A DNA stretch of 64,000 bases from Bryum argenteum (GCA_037043015.1 CM073331.1:3617501-3681500), one strand, 5' to 3'. Counted from the first letter of the stretch, positions 22,798 through 37,628 are shown. Program-made: numbers and translations. Notes: generated by a model not told the origin, from the letters alone.

Positions 22798-23906
22798 GAC
22801 TGACGATGAGATCTTCGGCGGCAAGCGGCGGTAGTGGGCTAGACTTGCTGAAATTCCGATCTGGTGAGAACTTTCTATGTTTTGTGATTGATTTGGTATT
22901 ACAAAGAAAATTGAGTATATTAGTAGAGGATGGTAAAAGCTTCATAAGAGAATTTAGGTGACATTTAATTATCCAAAAATACATTGTAATAAATAGAACT
23001 TGATCTTCTTATATTTCATGTGACAGTAATGAAAGTCTAATCACAGGCAACAGATCACAGGCAACAGTTTTGTATGAGAGCCTGGAATCTATGTTTTGTG
23101 ATTTTTTGTTAGTAATTTGGTATAAGTAAAAATGTGAGTACAAAATTGAGTTTGAAGAAGAGAGCAAAAGCTTGACGAGGATTCAGCCTTAGAGATGCAA
23201 AATTTTATTGATAAAATGTTATGGAACTTGGCTTGATTCTGTTCCAAGTTGTACAAAAGTCTAACATGCACACTTTAGTGATAATATATCAATTCGTACT
23301 GAGCTTTGCAACTTTACATTCGATACAAAAATTAAAAATTGTACATACTTAATGGTGTCGTTTTATGTTGTCAGCCTTCACCCAAGCGTATTTCTTAGAG
23401 CTTGGTTTGTATAAATAATCCCAACGAGTGCGGATGTGCTCGGTAGCAATGTACATATTGCAATAATTATGGTCAAAGGAGACAATGTACTTATTACAAT
23501 TTCGTAAAACTTTTGTGATGACACCCTCCCACCAAACACAATTGACATATACTTCAATTCGGTCTCCTGCCTTCCGTTTCCTTGTCTTATTGAGATGTCG
23601 AGACTTAATTTCAGGCCGTTGAGGACGAAGTGAACGCAAATATTGTACTTTAAGTTCATCGCTCAAGAGTCCACTATTGGGATCCTCTGTTTCTTTGAAG
23701 TCCGGATATACAACGTGTACTTTTGTCATATTCCTTTCCTCGTCATACTCAATCTCTGTTGTGTGGGCAAAGAACCAAGGACCTCTGCATCCTTCTTCAT
23801 TTGATCGACACTCCACATCAATGTCCCCCACGATCCTTGAGGCTATATACATATGCTTGTAACATGAGGATATTTGTATCATTCTTAGCCTCATCTTCAT
23901 CACCAT
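22798..23906. repeat. Segmental duplication of 31848-32826
   Basis: From GACTGACGATGAGATCTTCG, which is the last coding stretch of the PPR gene, through the tail-to-tail Agenet gene, this block matches 31848-32826. It therefore carries about 30 bases of PPR 3' coding sequence without the rest of that gene. This copy has roughly 85 additional bases near 22975-23065, including a tandem ATCACAGGCAACAG duplication. Confidence 0.8.
23349..23906 (-). CDS. Agenet (Tudor-like) domain protein, copy 1
   Basis: Single-exon frame of 185 residues. It contains two tandem Agenet-type modules: the first around DIDVECRSNEEGCRGPWFFA with VHVVYPDF and LKVQYLRSLRP, the second around IEVYVNCVWWEGVITKVL with YIVSF and the IRTRWDY segment. 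Agenet/Tudor folds bind methylated histone tails or other peptides; plant proteins with paired modules (DUF724-like) act in the nucleus. The last 150 residues closely match the gene at 32311, but the first ~20 residues differ (MVMKMRLRMIQISSCYKHMY replaces the start of the other copy), so the original start codon region has been replaced. It may be expressed or a relic; the frame is open throughout. Confidence 0.7.
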   Translation of the reverse strand: MVMKMRLRMIQISSCYKHMYIASRIVGDIDVECRSNEEGCRGPWFFAHTTEIEYDEERNMTKVHVVYPDFKETEDPNSGLLSDELKVQYLRSLRPQRPEIKSRHLNKTRKRKAGDRIEVYVNCVWWEGVITKVLRNCNKYIVSFDHNYCNMYIATEHIRTRWDYLYKPSSKKYAWVKADNIKRHH

Positions 23907-24311
23907 AATCCTTCATTTATTTATTTATTATTAATTTTTTTTTTTTTTTTGGTATTTTGAGAGCTTCCAGCTATAGTTTGATCAGACGTTACAAAATTAG
24001 AAATTGGACCAAGTTTAAAAAGTATATATATAAAATAAAATAAAGCTTTCACTTTTTCTTTAATTATAGAATTGTACAAGCTAATGGAAAATAACTTAGA
24101 TTTCAAATATAAATGATTCTCTACAAAGGGTATTTTATGCCACATTTGCTTCAATTATATGTTTATGTATCTTTTATTTATAATAAAGAGACATTTTGTT
24201 TGATAATTAAAGCTTTGGTTATTATTGTCTTTCACTTTTTATGACAAGTTGATTGATTATTTTTTCATTTTATCACTACATATACTTTTGAAGTGGTTGT
24301 TGTTAGCAACA

Positions 24312-24400
24312 ATGTCATCAAGAAGATCTTTACTTGTGGATCGCAGAGGACAATGACGTGGAGTGTAGATTAGATGAAGATGAAAGTGGTGAAGGGGCCC
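24312..24400 (+). pseudogene. Inverted fragment of the Agenet gene 5' end with its promoter
   Basis: The plus strand from about 24000 to 24400 matches the reverse complement of 32730-33120: first the upstream region (ACTTTTTCTT-, TTGTACAAGCTAATGGAAAA-, TGCCACATTTGCTTCAATTA-like blocks), then the start ATGTCATCA and about 80 more bases of coding sequence with stops and a frame change. The homology ends at a GGTGAAGGGGCCCC junction. It lies head to head with the Agenet copy at 23349-23906. Confidence 0.7.
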
Positions 24401-24565
24401 CTATATGATTAGAATGAATGGATTCATAGAAATTGATTCCATCAAATTGTGGTGTCACCTTGCAAATAGTCTCTGTGTTTTTTTCTTGAATATTCTTCCC
24501 GTGTACATTTACGAGCACAGATTGCTGCTTGAATCACTTTTTCATATTTTCAACTTGTGCTATTG
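24401..24565 (-). pseudogene. Fragment of the 14928-15278 hypothetical gene
   Basis: The minus strand encodes CKVTPQFDGINFYES, identical to the centre of the 116-residue protein at 14928-15278, preceded by a related EKNTETI stretch. The homology covers about 160 bases and is fused to the inverted Agenet fragment. No complete gene remains. Confidence 0.6.
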
Positions 24566-24611
24566 TAATCTAAAGAAAAATTGATTAATTATAATTTTTT
24601 TCTTTGGATAA

Positions 24612-24937
24612 GATTAGTATATGATATCATGATTACATTGGACTTATTCAACTATATAAGTTTGTTATATACCTATTATATATTGATAATTATATAATTT
24701 AAAAATATTAATTCAAATTTAAATTATCAATAATTTATTTTGATGTTACTGGAAGCACAACATTTAATGAAGGCACTCTGCGTCACTCCAGAAGTCATCT
24801 ATATTTTCATTTTCTATTGGTAACTACAGGCTATGCTTGTATATACAACAGGTATGAAGTCGTGTCTAGTGGACAAACTAAAAATAAGGTGAAATTGAAG
24901 TGATATGAATTCAATAAAAAATCTGAAACTGCGTAAA
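24612..24937. repeat. AT-rich direct repeat (partner of 22223-22590)
   Basis: Second copy of the AT-rich repeat described at 22223, with several small indels. The pair may mark the ends of the unit that brought in or duplicated the 22.8-24.4 kb segment. Confidence 0.6.
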
Positions 24938-25078
24938 TGATTTAAATGATGATTGAAATAGTTGAATGTGGCATACATAGATTTCAAGATCAGATTCAAT
25001 GACTAAACAAGATACTATGTACAGTATATTGAAATTATGCAACCAAGCAAGTAATGCAATGAAAATTGTAAAATTAGA

Positions 25079-28864
<3,786 letters not shown>

Positions 28865-29046
28865 AAGACTAGATTGCGAGCTTCTTCCAATTAAACCCTC
28901 GTCGAATGTCCAGCTGCATATTTCGGCAATTTTGGATTCAAAAGACACCACAGTCGAGCAGCGCTAACCCCGCCATGACTTCAAAAAGCGCGGGAGGGCG
29001 TGACATTAGAGAAGGTGCCATTATAGAGAGAAAGCTGCAGACTCGG

Positions 29047-29062
29047 AACCCTAAACCCTAAA
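29047..29062 (+). promoter_or_regulatory. Telo-box in the DHFR-TS/PPR divergent promoter
   Basis: AACCCTAAACCCTAAA, a double telo-box of the kind found in plant promoters of proliferation and translation genes. It lies between the divergent DHFR-TS and PPR genes, 183 bases upstream of the DHFR-TS ATG. DHFR-TS is typically cell-cycle linked, which suits the motif; regulation is inferred. Confidence 0.5.
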
Positions 29063-29099
29063 TCGCGAGCTGGAATCGCTCTATGTCGTTGTTCGATTT

Positions 29100-29720
29100 G
29101 CCTGACTTTTGTGAGTAATCTGATTTCTATTCTTTTAATCGGTTTTAAATTAGTGTAGTGGTAGATGGAGACAGGTGCAAAAATTATTCGAAACCTGATC
29201 GGAGAAGGATCTGCTAGAGTTGTAGAGGCTCAATTCGCTCTGTTGCAGTAAGCTGTCGCCTGCGCAATTGATGCTTGTGAGTAATGTGAAAATTTCCTCC
29301 TGAGCAGTATGAAGGTTTAGGTAGTGGTAGATGGAGACTTTCATTTTCTCGATTGTATCTCAGAACATTTGAAATCTGATGAGAGAACGAGCTGCTGAAG
29401 TACTCATCTTGTTCTGTGGCATATACCTCGCAGATTATGAGAGAAGCACGGAGAATGCATTGCCAGGAGTGATGTTGTTCTTCGGCGTCAGAAACTTTGC
29501 TTGATCGTCCGGAAATCGATCTGCGCGCCGGATTCTTGTAAGTAGTTCGATTTCTTTCTTCTGATTAGCATCGGGGTTATAAGTAGTGGCAGATGCAAAA
29601 GTTCCTTCTCGATCAGGTGCAATGACAATTGAAATCTGATTAGAGAAGGAGCTGCTTGAGTTACAGAGGTCAAGCACTCATTACGCACGGTGGCATTATC
29701 CTTTCGCAGTTATCAAGAGA
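29100..29720 (+). repeat. Diverged tandem units in the PPR gene leader
   Basis: About three units of roughly 170-250 bases, each with a GTAGTGG(T/C)AGATG block (near 29156, 29322 and 29583), a GAAA(C/T)CTGAT..GAGA block, and a splice-donor-like GTGAGTAAT or GTAAGTAG. They lie upstream of the PPR start codon and may represent duplicated 5' UTR exon/intron segments. Confidence 0.45.
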
Positions 29721-29809
29721 AGCGCGGAGGATGCAGCCGCCCGCGTTTCCAGGAAAGGCGATGTTATCTGGCTTTGATTGATTGTTCGAAAGTCGAAGCG
29801 AGTTGCAGA

Positions 29810-31884
29810 ATGAGGGGCGCTAATCAATTAGGCCCTTTGTTGCGTCGACTCTGTCTGAATGGACCATCATCATCATCACCTTTTGTAGCCGTTTCTTCAT
29901 CATCTCTTTCAGAATTATACACGAGGACTGTTGTCCATACAAGTCCAACAATAAACCTCGACTTTTTTCCATCTGCATCACCATGCCTGGCTTTCGTTAA
30001 ATCCTTGTCGACGTTGGCTGAGGCCAGTCCCACTAGTCCACCAAATTTTCAAGGTATTGTCCTTTATCTCTGAAACGACCTAGGATTGATCATTTCGTGT
30101 CAAAGACAATGCATATGTTGGAACGTCCCACAAGAACGTGGGGTTGACATGGTTTGCTCTTGGAGCAGTGGATCCAGGACTACAGAGGATTCCGTTTAAA
30201 CGAAAAGGAGGCCTACCGTCCACTCGATCGCGAACAAACTCTACAATCGCCTCCCTCTTGAAGATCCTGGTAGCTTGTCAAACGAATGACGAAGTAGTAG
30301 CGCTTCTGGAGCAACGATCCGAGGAGCTTCTTCGACCTAATAGTTGGCCATGGCTGCCTCTTTTAGATGCGTTGCAAAAAGGCCCGAAACCTCACATCGC
30401 CATGGAGGTGAAGATCCCTTTCACTAATTCGTCCCTTCTCATGAGGATTCAGGGTTTAAGGGTGTTTCGCTTTCGCAGGTGTTCAATTGGAAAAAGGGCA
30501 AGTTAGGATGGGGAGCATCACCAAAAGAGTACGCAAAGATGATCTCGTTCGCAGGACGAATCAGTCAACCAAAACTAGCAGCAGATCTGTTCTCCGAAAT
30601 GGAGCAACGAGGTATCAAAAGGACAGCCGTGAGCTACAACGCGCTCATTCATTCCTACGGCCGCAACAACGAAGCACACAAGGCTTTGCAATTGTTCACC
30701 GACATGAAAGCTACAGAAGATTGTCAGCCGACTCTCGTGACTTACAACACGTTGATCTCCATGTTCAGTCGAATGGGAGCTGCGGAGGATATGAAGAACC
30801 TATTTGCAGATTGCAAGGAAGCGGGGTTCAGTCCTGATAGACATACTTACAACGCTCTCATTTGGGGTTACATGCGATCAGGGCAACTTGCGCAGATGGA
30901 GGAGGCTTTCAATGAGCTTCAGGAAGGTGATTGTCAAGCCGATGTCATCACTTTTAACGCTCAGATCATTGGCTACGCTCGCGCCAACGCCGTGGAGAAG
31001 ATGGAGAATGTGTTCTCTAAGATGCAGGAGGCTAATATCCCTATCAATGCCATGGTGGGAGAGATTCTTATCGAGGTTTATAGTCACAGAAAGGAGTTTC
31101 AGAAGATGGAGCACATCATGAAAATCATGGACGACACCCCAGGTAACCTGCTTTTCCCTTCCATCACGACTCGATCGAAAGAAAAACTGCATGTCTCTTT
31201 CTGAGAAGAAGTACTCAGTTGCTCTTTTTGAAACTGGCGTGAAAAAGAAAGTCCATGCCTCTCTTGAGACTGGCATCAGCTTTCGACCTATCCTTGGATG
31301 TTCATTCTTACCGAATTATATCATAAGTGAGTGTTATTCTAGTACTAGTTTCACTGATATCCATTGTTTTGCAAGCAGGTGTTCAGTACGGGTCCCGGGT
31401 GCACAGCATGGTAATCGAAAGCTACGCCGAAGCGGGGAAGTTAGACGAAATGGAAACCGCCATCACACGAATGTTCCAGAACAGACGAATGTTCTCTACA
31501 CCAAAATCGTTACACGCATTAATCCAAGCATACTCAAAAGTGGGCGAGTACGATCGATTGGCAAAAACAATGGACATCGTGAAGGGAGCAGGATGGATAC
31601 TACAATCCGGAGTCTTGAACGTTCTCATCTCGGAGTATGGCAAGGGTGGTCAGATCGACAGAATGAACCAAACGTATCAGGAATTAGTGAAGGCAAACAT
31701 CAAACCCTCCATTGAAACATTCCAGCATATGATTGATGCTTATGAAGCAGATGGGAATGACAAGGAAGTTGATCGATTGTATGATATGATGCTTGACGCT
31801 GGGTATAGCAAGTCGCCGGTTCAGCGGCAGCCGGTCGATCGCATGTGGACTGACGATGAGATCTTCGGCGGCAAGCGCCGGTAG
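29810..31884 (+). CDS. P-class pentatricopeptide repeat protein, probably organellar
   Basis: Four exons, 29810-30053, 30169-30407, 30479-31142 and 31379-31884, give 550 residues. The second exon begins at a tandem GAGCAG acceptor, so a start at 30166 is equally in frame. The first ~80 residues are Ser/Arg-rich with few acidic residues, typical of a mitochondrial or plastid transit peptide. From about residue 170 come roughly nine 35-residue PPR motifs, for example VSYNALIHSYGRNNEAHKAL, VTYNTLISMFSRMGA, HTYNALIWGYMRSGQ, ITFNAQIIGYARAN and GVLNVLISEYGKGGQ. There is no E/DYW editing tail, so it belongs to the P class, whose members bind organellar RNA for splicing, stability or translation. It ends DEIFGGKRR. 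Tail to tail with the Agenet gene at 32311; divergent from DHFR-TS. Confidence 0.92.
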
Positions 31885-32310
31885 TGGTTTATTTAAAAAA
31901 TCCGATTTGGCAAGAATTTTTTATGTTTTGTGAGTGATTTGGTATTACAAAAAAATTTGAGTATATTAGTAGAGGATGGTAAAAGCTTCAGAAGAGGCTT
32001 TAGGTGACATTTGATTATCCAAAAAATGCTTTTGTATGAGAGCCTGGAATCTATGTTTTGTGATTTTTTGTTAATAATTTGGTATTAATAAGAATGTGAG
32101 TACAAAATTGAGTTTGAAGAAGAGAGCAAAAGCTTAAAGAGGATTCAGCCTTAGAGATGCAAAATTTTATTGATAAAATGTTATGGAACTTGGCTTGATT
32201 CTGTTCCAAGTTGTACAAAAGTCTAACATGCACACTTTAGTGATAATATATCAATTCGTACTGAGCTTTGCAACTTTACATTCGATACAAAAATTAAAAA
32301 TTGTACATAC

Positions 32311-32826
32311 TTAATGGTGTCGTTTTATGTTGTCAGCCTTCACCCAAGCGTATTTCTTAGAGCTTGGTTTGTATAAATAATCCCAACGAGTGCGGATGTT
32401 CTCGGCAGCAATACACATATCGCAATAATTATGGTCAAAGGAGACAATGTACTTATTACAATTTCGTAAAACTTTTGTGATGACACCCTCCCACCAAACA
32501 CAATTGACATCAACCTCAACTAGGTCTCCCACCTTCCGTTTCCTTGTCTTATTGAGATGTCGAGACTTAATTTCAGGTCGTTGGGGACGAAGTGGACGTA
32601 AATATTGTACTTTAAGTTCATCGCTCAAGAGTCCACTATTAGGATCCTCTCTTACTTTGAAGTCCGGATATACAACATGTACTTTTGTGATGTTCTTCTC
32701 CTCGTCATGCTCAATCTCTGTTGTGTGAGCAAAGAACCAAGCACCTCTGTACCCTTCTTCATCTGATCGACACTCCACGTCAATGTCCTCCATGATCCAT
32801 GTGTAAAGATGTTTGTCTGATGACAT
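32311..32826 (-). CDS. Agenet (Tudor-like) domain protein, copy 2
   Basis: Single-exon gene of 171 residues starting MSSDKHLYTWIMEDIDVECR. Two Agenet-like modules are visible: one with DEEGYRGAWFFAHTTEIE, VHVVYPDF and LKVQYLRPLRP, the second with GDLVEVDVNCVWWEGVITKV, KYIVSFDHNY and RTRWDYLYKPSS. The paired Trp in CVWWEG and the following hydrophobic strands fit the Tudor-like fold that reads chromatin marks or other peptides. The protein is much shorter than typical DUF724 proteins and lacks their C-terminal region. It is the parent-like copy of 23349-23906: the start region here matches the inverted fragment at 24312, so this copy retains the native start and promoter. Nuclear role is inferred from the family. 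Confidence 0.75.
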   Translation of the reverse strand: MSSDKHLYTWIMEDIDVECRSDEEGYRGAWFFAHTTEIEHDEEKNITKVHVVYPDFKVREDPNSGLLSDELKVQYLRPLRPQRPEIKSRHLNKTRKRKVGDLVEVDVNCVWWEGVITKVLRNCNKYIVSFDHNYCDMCIAAENIRTRWDYLYKPSSKKYAWVKADNIKRHH

Positions 32827-33120
32827 TGTTGCCCAACAACAATCACTCCAAAAATAGAATAATAGTGATAAAAATGAAATGGAAGTGATCTTGATTCGAT
32901 TTTATAATCAATTAACTTGTTATAAAAGTAAAAGAGAATGATAACTCAAAATTTAGTTATTAAACAAAGAGTCTCTACTATTATAAATTAAAGAAATATA
33001 TACATATAATTGAAGTAAATGTGGCATATATATACTCATTGTAAAGAACCTTTTACATTTAAAATTTAAGTTATCTTCCATTAGCTAGTACAATTTTATT
33101 AATGAAGAAAAAGTAAAAAC
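32827..33120 (-). promoter_or_regulatory. Conserved upstream region of the Agenet gene
   Basis: About 290 AT-rich bases upstream of the Agenet ATG are clearly similar to the reverse complement of 24000-24311, which also ends at an ATGTCATCA start. Shared blocks include a CTAGTACAATTTTATTAATGA-type and a TGTGGCAT-type stretch. Conservation with the coding start suggests it was copied as promoter plus 5' end. Confidence 0.45.
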
Positions 33121-33228
33121 TCTCTTTTACTTTATATTTTCAATCCGATCTGCCTGCTGCGGTCTTGCAGCCATCGCTTAGAAGCAGAACGTACTTCAAA
33201 TCTCTCTCGAACTTCAAGTGGAGTAGGA

Positions 33229-33280
33229 ATGTCCCATACGTTCGGGTCAAGCTTCTCAGAAAGCGGTCGGTACAAGAAGG
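33229..33280 (+). promoter_or_regulatory. U2 snRNA promoter: USE-like and TATA-like boxes
   Basis: GTCCCATACG at 33229 resembles the plant snRNA upstream sequence element (consensus RTCCCACATCG), 72 bases before the RNA start. GGTACAAGAAGG, about 33 bases before the start, sits where the TATA box should be. The same two blocks with the same spacing precede the other copies, at about 45159 and 45997 (the last with GTACCATACG). Confidence 0.65.
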
Positions 33281-33300
33281 CTGGGTTGAGATGGGGGAGC

Positions 33301-33493
33301 ATACCTTTCTCGGCCTTTTGGCTAAGATCAAGTGTAGTATCTGTTCTTATCAGTTTAATATCTGATACTGGGCTCATCGAGCCCCATGATATTAATCGAA
33401 TTTTTTCGTGGGTGCGTGTCCATCCGGCAGCTTGCTGCTCGGACCCGCGCGCGTCGCCTTGGTATTGCACTACCTCCTCGGCCGGCGCACCCC
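33301..33493 (+). ncRNA. U2: U2 spliceosomal snRNA, copy 1
   Basis: Begins with the canonical ATACCTTTCTCGGCCTTTTG and continues through GTAGTA (33334-33339), which pairs with the intron branch site, then CAGTTTAATATCTGATA. Stem II is GGCTC-atc-GAGCC, the Sm site is AATTTTTTCG (33399-33408), and stems III and IV follow (CCGGCAGCTTGCTGCTCGG region; TTGGTATTGCACTACCTCC loop). The length fits plant U2 (about 196 nt); the exact 3' end is estimated. U2 is the RNA of the U2 snRNP, which selects the branch point. All functional elements look intact and the upstream promoter boxes are present. Confidence 0.92.
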
Positions 33494-34671
33494 AACTCCT
33501 TGTCCTCAGGGAAACCCAAATCAATCCCAAATTGAACCTGAAGAAAATGAAAAGCATCACAACAATCGAATAAGCGTACTGTTAGCATCGAAGAATTTAC
33601 AGTTGCTTGGATTGTAACCACTTGCTTCGTGCATGAACCTGCTCAGACATTGCGAATTTGAGTGGCCAAGAATGCAAATCGACTATCTTAGAATCAGTAC
33701 TACGCAAGTCCTTCACAAGCAACGCCAGCAACGGAACACGACAATTTAGGCAGGCACGTACAATTTCAAATACGATTATCTCCATCGCAAAGTGAGAATG
33801 TGCAGTAATTTCGTAGAACCCAGTTTCATGGTTAAGGACACAAATTTACAGATGCGCAAATGGTTAGCAATTTCAAGCAGCTGGGTAGGCTGAATGACAT
33901 GAAATCCATCGGCGGCAATATGTCAACCAGCGTAATTGGATTACTTATTCTTGTGGAATACATCTACCTGGGCCCTGGGCAGTGCAATCCGTGATACATA
34001 GGCACATTGTCATGAGCTCCAAATCCCTAATCTATGTAATAATCTTAGAAACATTATCTCTTTCGACTGGCAGATTCCATAAAAGGTGCATATCTTCTCC
34101 ACCCATGCACGTCACATCGAATCGTTACGTTTCGAACACTCCGAATTTCGAACACCCAACGCAAAGTATGGAAATGATATTAGCAATTTAGCACTTGGAA
34201 TTTCAAGCAATTTGTTTCCCGAGTAGCCTCGAGAGGTTAAAGAAACGACATTCATCAGCGGTAACAGATCAACCATAGTACCTGAATTTACTGTTCTTAT
34301 AGATATGTACATCTAGTACAAGACCCAAGTGCTTTCCGTGACAGGCACATTGTCCTGGCTGGAACTTCATCAACTACGTATTGCATTCTGAAGGTCTCAG
34401 AAACATAAAGTTCTCTCTTGAGGCAATTTACACAATCCAAGCACAGAGACCATCTTTGTTTTCCAGCCAAACCTGTTTATCACTCAGTGGTACTCCATAC
34501 ATCCTAAAAGCTTCTACTTAAATTTACAATTCGTAGACCTGCCTCTGTCCAGGACCCCATCCTGTCGGGCGAACTCTTGAGACGATAGTACTTTCTGTGA
34601 GAAAAGCTGGCACTTCAAAATTTTCCATTGCCGGCACCTCAAGTTGCAGTGTACTTGGTGAAAATTGCACG
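33494..34671. other. Flank between U2 copy 1 and the expansin stub
   Basis: No gene supported. Immediately after the RNA, a GGGAAACCCAAA(T/G)CAATCCCAAA(T/C)TG segment is shared with U2 copy 3. Towards the right, from about 34540, GACCTGCCTCTGTCCAGGACC and the following sequence match the region 3' of the split expansin (36870-36970), so it is the downstream flank of an expansin copy. Confidence 0.5.
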
Positions 34672-34758
34672 CTAGTTCTTGAACCGCACATTGCTCTCGA
34701 ATGGGAGCTGCAGCAGCCCCATGAGACCCAACAATGCCCACAGTGGAAATCTGGCCAT
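34672..34758 (-). pseudogene. Expansin stub: signal peptide joined to C-terminal end
   Basis: A 28-codon frame whose first 16 residues (MARFPLWALLGLMGLL) resemble the start of the expansin signal peptide at 43674 (the ...LLGLMGLLHV part) and whose last residues (FESNVRFKN) match the C-terminal end YESKVQLKN of the same gene. Everything between is gone. The upstream (34800-35000) and downstream (34540-34670) flanks also align with expansin flanks. This is an internal deletion of a whole expansin gene. Confidence 0.75.
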
Positions 34759-35355
34759 TGCGAAAGACGTAGGGAATTCGCGCGTTAAGGCACGTAGAGT
34801 GGATCGCAAAGGCCAAATTTGGAGTGAGGGGATCAATGCAGTGGGTGCTTTACAGCTGTGATCCGTGGTCGCCAGGAGCATTCAAGTTGTCGGATAGGGT
34901 GGTGATCGTTTCGGAAGTGCGAGGGGTCACAGCGCGGTGATCAGAAGCAGGTCGTTAATTTAGTGGAGCCAAGCGCGAGATTGTAGCTCTCGTGACTAGT
35001 CGGAGCAACGACGTCCCCAGAAACACACCCTCACTCAACAGGAGATGCCTGTGGGAGTAGCATCACCGCAAGGGATAGTGGATGAATAGAGATGCTTCGG
35101 GAGGTGGCTTGAGTTTCTGCGACTGATTGCGACTGCCAGGACGCCCAGGTACGCCTCCCCGACCCGAACTCGTAGGCGAAGTGGGCCATGAGGCCTTCGA
35201 ACTGGGAGATGCGCGCGGCGGTATCGCGGGCTGTGACTTTTGAGACGGTGGGCGGTACAGGTGGGCAGCCTATGTTCACTCATATCAGAACTGGGGCTCA
35301 AGGGCCTCTCTATCAGAAGAAAGTCCCCGAGATATGCTTTTAAATTCTTTTAATG

Positions 35356-35361
<6 letters not shown>

Positions 35362-35412
<51 letters not shown>

Positions 35413-35626
35413 TATTTTATTTTTTTAAAAAAAAATTTTTAACCAATCAATTGAGAGCAATGCAATCATGATTTTGAGTAGCATAGTTACTTGGTGGTGA
35501 AGCTGAAATGGGTTTCTAGCCTGCTTGAAATTTAGGACATGTCTAAAAAATTTAGAAATTATTGGGCAAAAAAATCAATCAGTTTCCTATTGTGCAACTT
35601 TGCAATTGGAAATTTATCACTTCTAG

Positions 35627-35671
<45 letters not shown>
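35362..35671. repeat. (TA)n microsatellite and A homopolymer
   Basis: A TA dinucleotide run from about 35362 to 35407 and an A run at about 35632-35671. The AT-rich DNA between them holds no gene. Confidence 0.9.
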
Positions 35672-35674
<3 letters not shown>

Positions 35675-36159
35675 TAGAAAATTCCTATGGTCAACAATAG
35701 AAAATCTTGACGTTTAGATTTTTTTAAAAGCGTTTCAAGATCGGATAATTATGAGAACTCACAAATAACATGGATATTGTCTATTAGGCAACTTGGAAGA
35801 GGATTGAAGAGAGTCCTTCTACCAATCAAAGTCATCCTATTTCACTATCACTTTGTGTACGAGCTTTGTGCATTCTGTAACATTCGTGGTCTATGTTCAT
35901 GTGGATTTGTTATTGGAGTGGGAAATATGAGGAACATCATTTTTGAATGAAGTTTTTCATCACAATTGGCAAGCACACTTCACTTGTTGGGGGCCTTGCA
36001 ACAAATTAATAAGCAATTGGCAATCCTCTAAGTGATTCATGGGAAGTGGTAACACTTCACATATGTAACAAATTTCAAGTTTGTATTTTCCCATGGAAAT
36101 CTATATCCGCACTTAAGGTCCTTCCTACAATGTTTACTTCAATCTCATTATTAACCACA

Positions 36160-36425
36160 ATTTCTATAAAATGGTGTTATTTTGCTAAAGTGGTGTTAAT
36201 TCACTAAAATGGCACCCCTCACCTTTCAATTGTGAAGTGCCATTGAGAAACCATATGGATTTAAAGGTGATATTACAAGATATGGATGATAATGTATACA
36301 TAATAGTGATATTACAGACAAAGTGTGATATTATGATAATTATACACCATAGTGCAAGTATACAAATTATGCAAGTTTTTGCGTGGCAAATTGGTACATG
36401 ACATAGTGCCATTTTACCAGAATTG
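36160..36425. mobile_element. MITE-B copy, diverged
   Basis: Contains ACTAAAATGGCACCCCTCAC near the left end, GGTGATATTACAAGATATGG and TAGTGATATTACAG inside, and CATAGTGCCATTTTACC at the right end, in the same order as copies at 50865 and 58902. More diverged than those, so older. Confidence 0.6.
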
Positions 36426-37628
36426 AAGTTCTTTGTAACTCTACAACTTCACTGGATCTACTCAGAATCTGCGGATTCAAGTTCGTAGCCGAGTTTGGAT
36501 GTGAATGTCGACTACAACGCCATGCGTGATATACTGCGTTTCCGCATTCATTACACAAAATCATGCAATCAAAGGTGCACGATAAAAGCGCAGATTTGTT
36601 GATATGTCCAAATTCGGTGCAATTCATTCCAAAGAAACTTTATTTGTCGGCCTCAGTAAGTCAGCCATATCATTACAAGACCATAGTTCATTCCGTGAGA
36701 ACAAACAAGATGTCGTGGACCTTCTCAGAGCTGCAATTTCAACTAAAACTACGAAATGCACTCGGAAGCTCTCAAAAACATATGCATCTCTAACTGATTG
36801 TTCACTCTCGCATTCATGAGAAGTGCTACAGCCTAACGACACTCTGTCGCTCAATATTGATGTGGACTCGCCTCTGTCCAGGACCATGCCTAGTCGGGCT
36901 ATCACTCATCTCTAGCAACCACCGCTGGTAGCCAAAAGCATGTTCGACAGTGTGGGTGCTGTGGAATGCACAAGCTAATTCTTCAACTGCACCTTGCTCT
37001 CGTACAGCTTGCCGGGCACGAAGCCCTCGGGGATCACGTCCTCTGCCACCACGGAGTGGCCATTCAGCTTGGTTGTGACCTTGATGGAGTAGGGACCCTT
37101 GAAAGCCTGCCCCGACGTGTTGATCAACATCCAATTGGCGCCCCAGTTGTGCTTCGCCGGCTGGAACAAATCGCTGCCGCTGTGCTTAATCTCCACGCTC
37201 TCGATGTCACCCGGCCCACCCACGTACTTCACCGCGAAAGACAACCAAAACGCCGTCGACCCCGCATCCATGTCAAACGCCATGTTCTGATTTCCGTAGT
37301 CGCACGGCACGCGCTTATACATGATGTCATACTCTCCCACATTCCGCAGCTCACCGTCCTTGTCTGGCAGCGCCATGGCGCTGATGGCAGCTCCACTGAA
37401 GTCGAAGGCGGGGCTGGACTGGCTGCAGTACACTCCACCGGGACACTGATCTGTGATGACAATGCGAGTGGCATCGGGATTGCAGGTGGCGTGGGTGCAC
37501 TTGACGTCGTAGCATTGGCCGCATCCCAGCCCTCCCTGGTAGATGGCTTCGTTTCCCGCCGCGATCTTGGGCCCATACGGCGTGCCCGTGAGCGTCTTGT
37601 AGCCGCAGGCACCCCCGCTGGAGCCCTC

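Noticed and set aside
33408-33620. Open frames over U2 copy 1 and its flank
   Set aside because: The sequence is a structured RNA with conserved snRNA elements; similar frames over copies 2 and 3 are likewise spurious.
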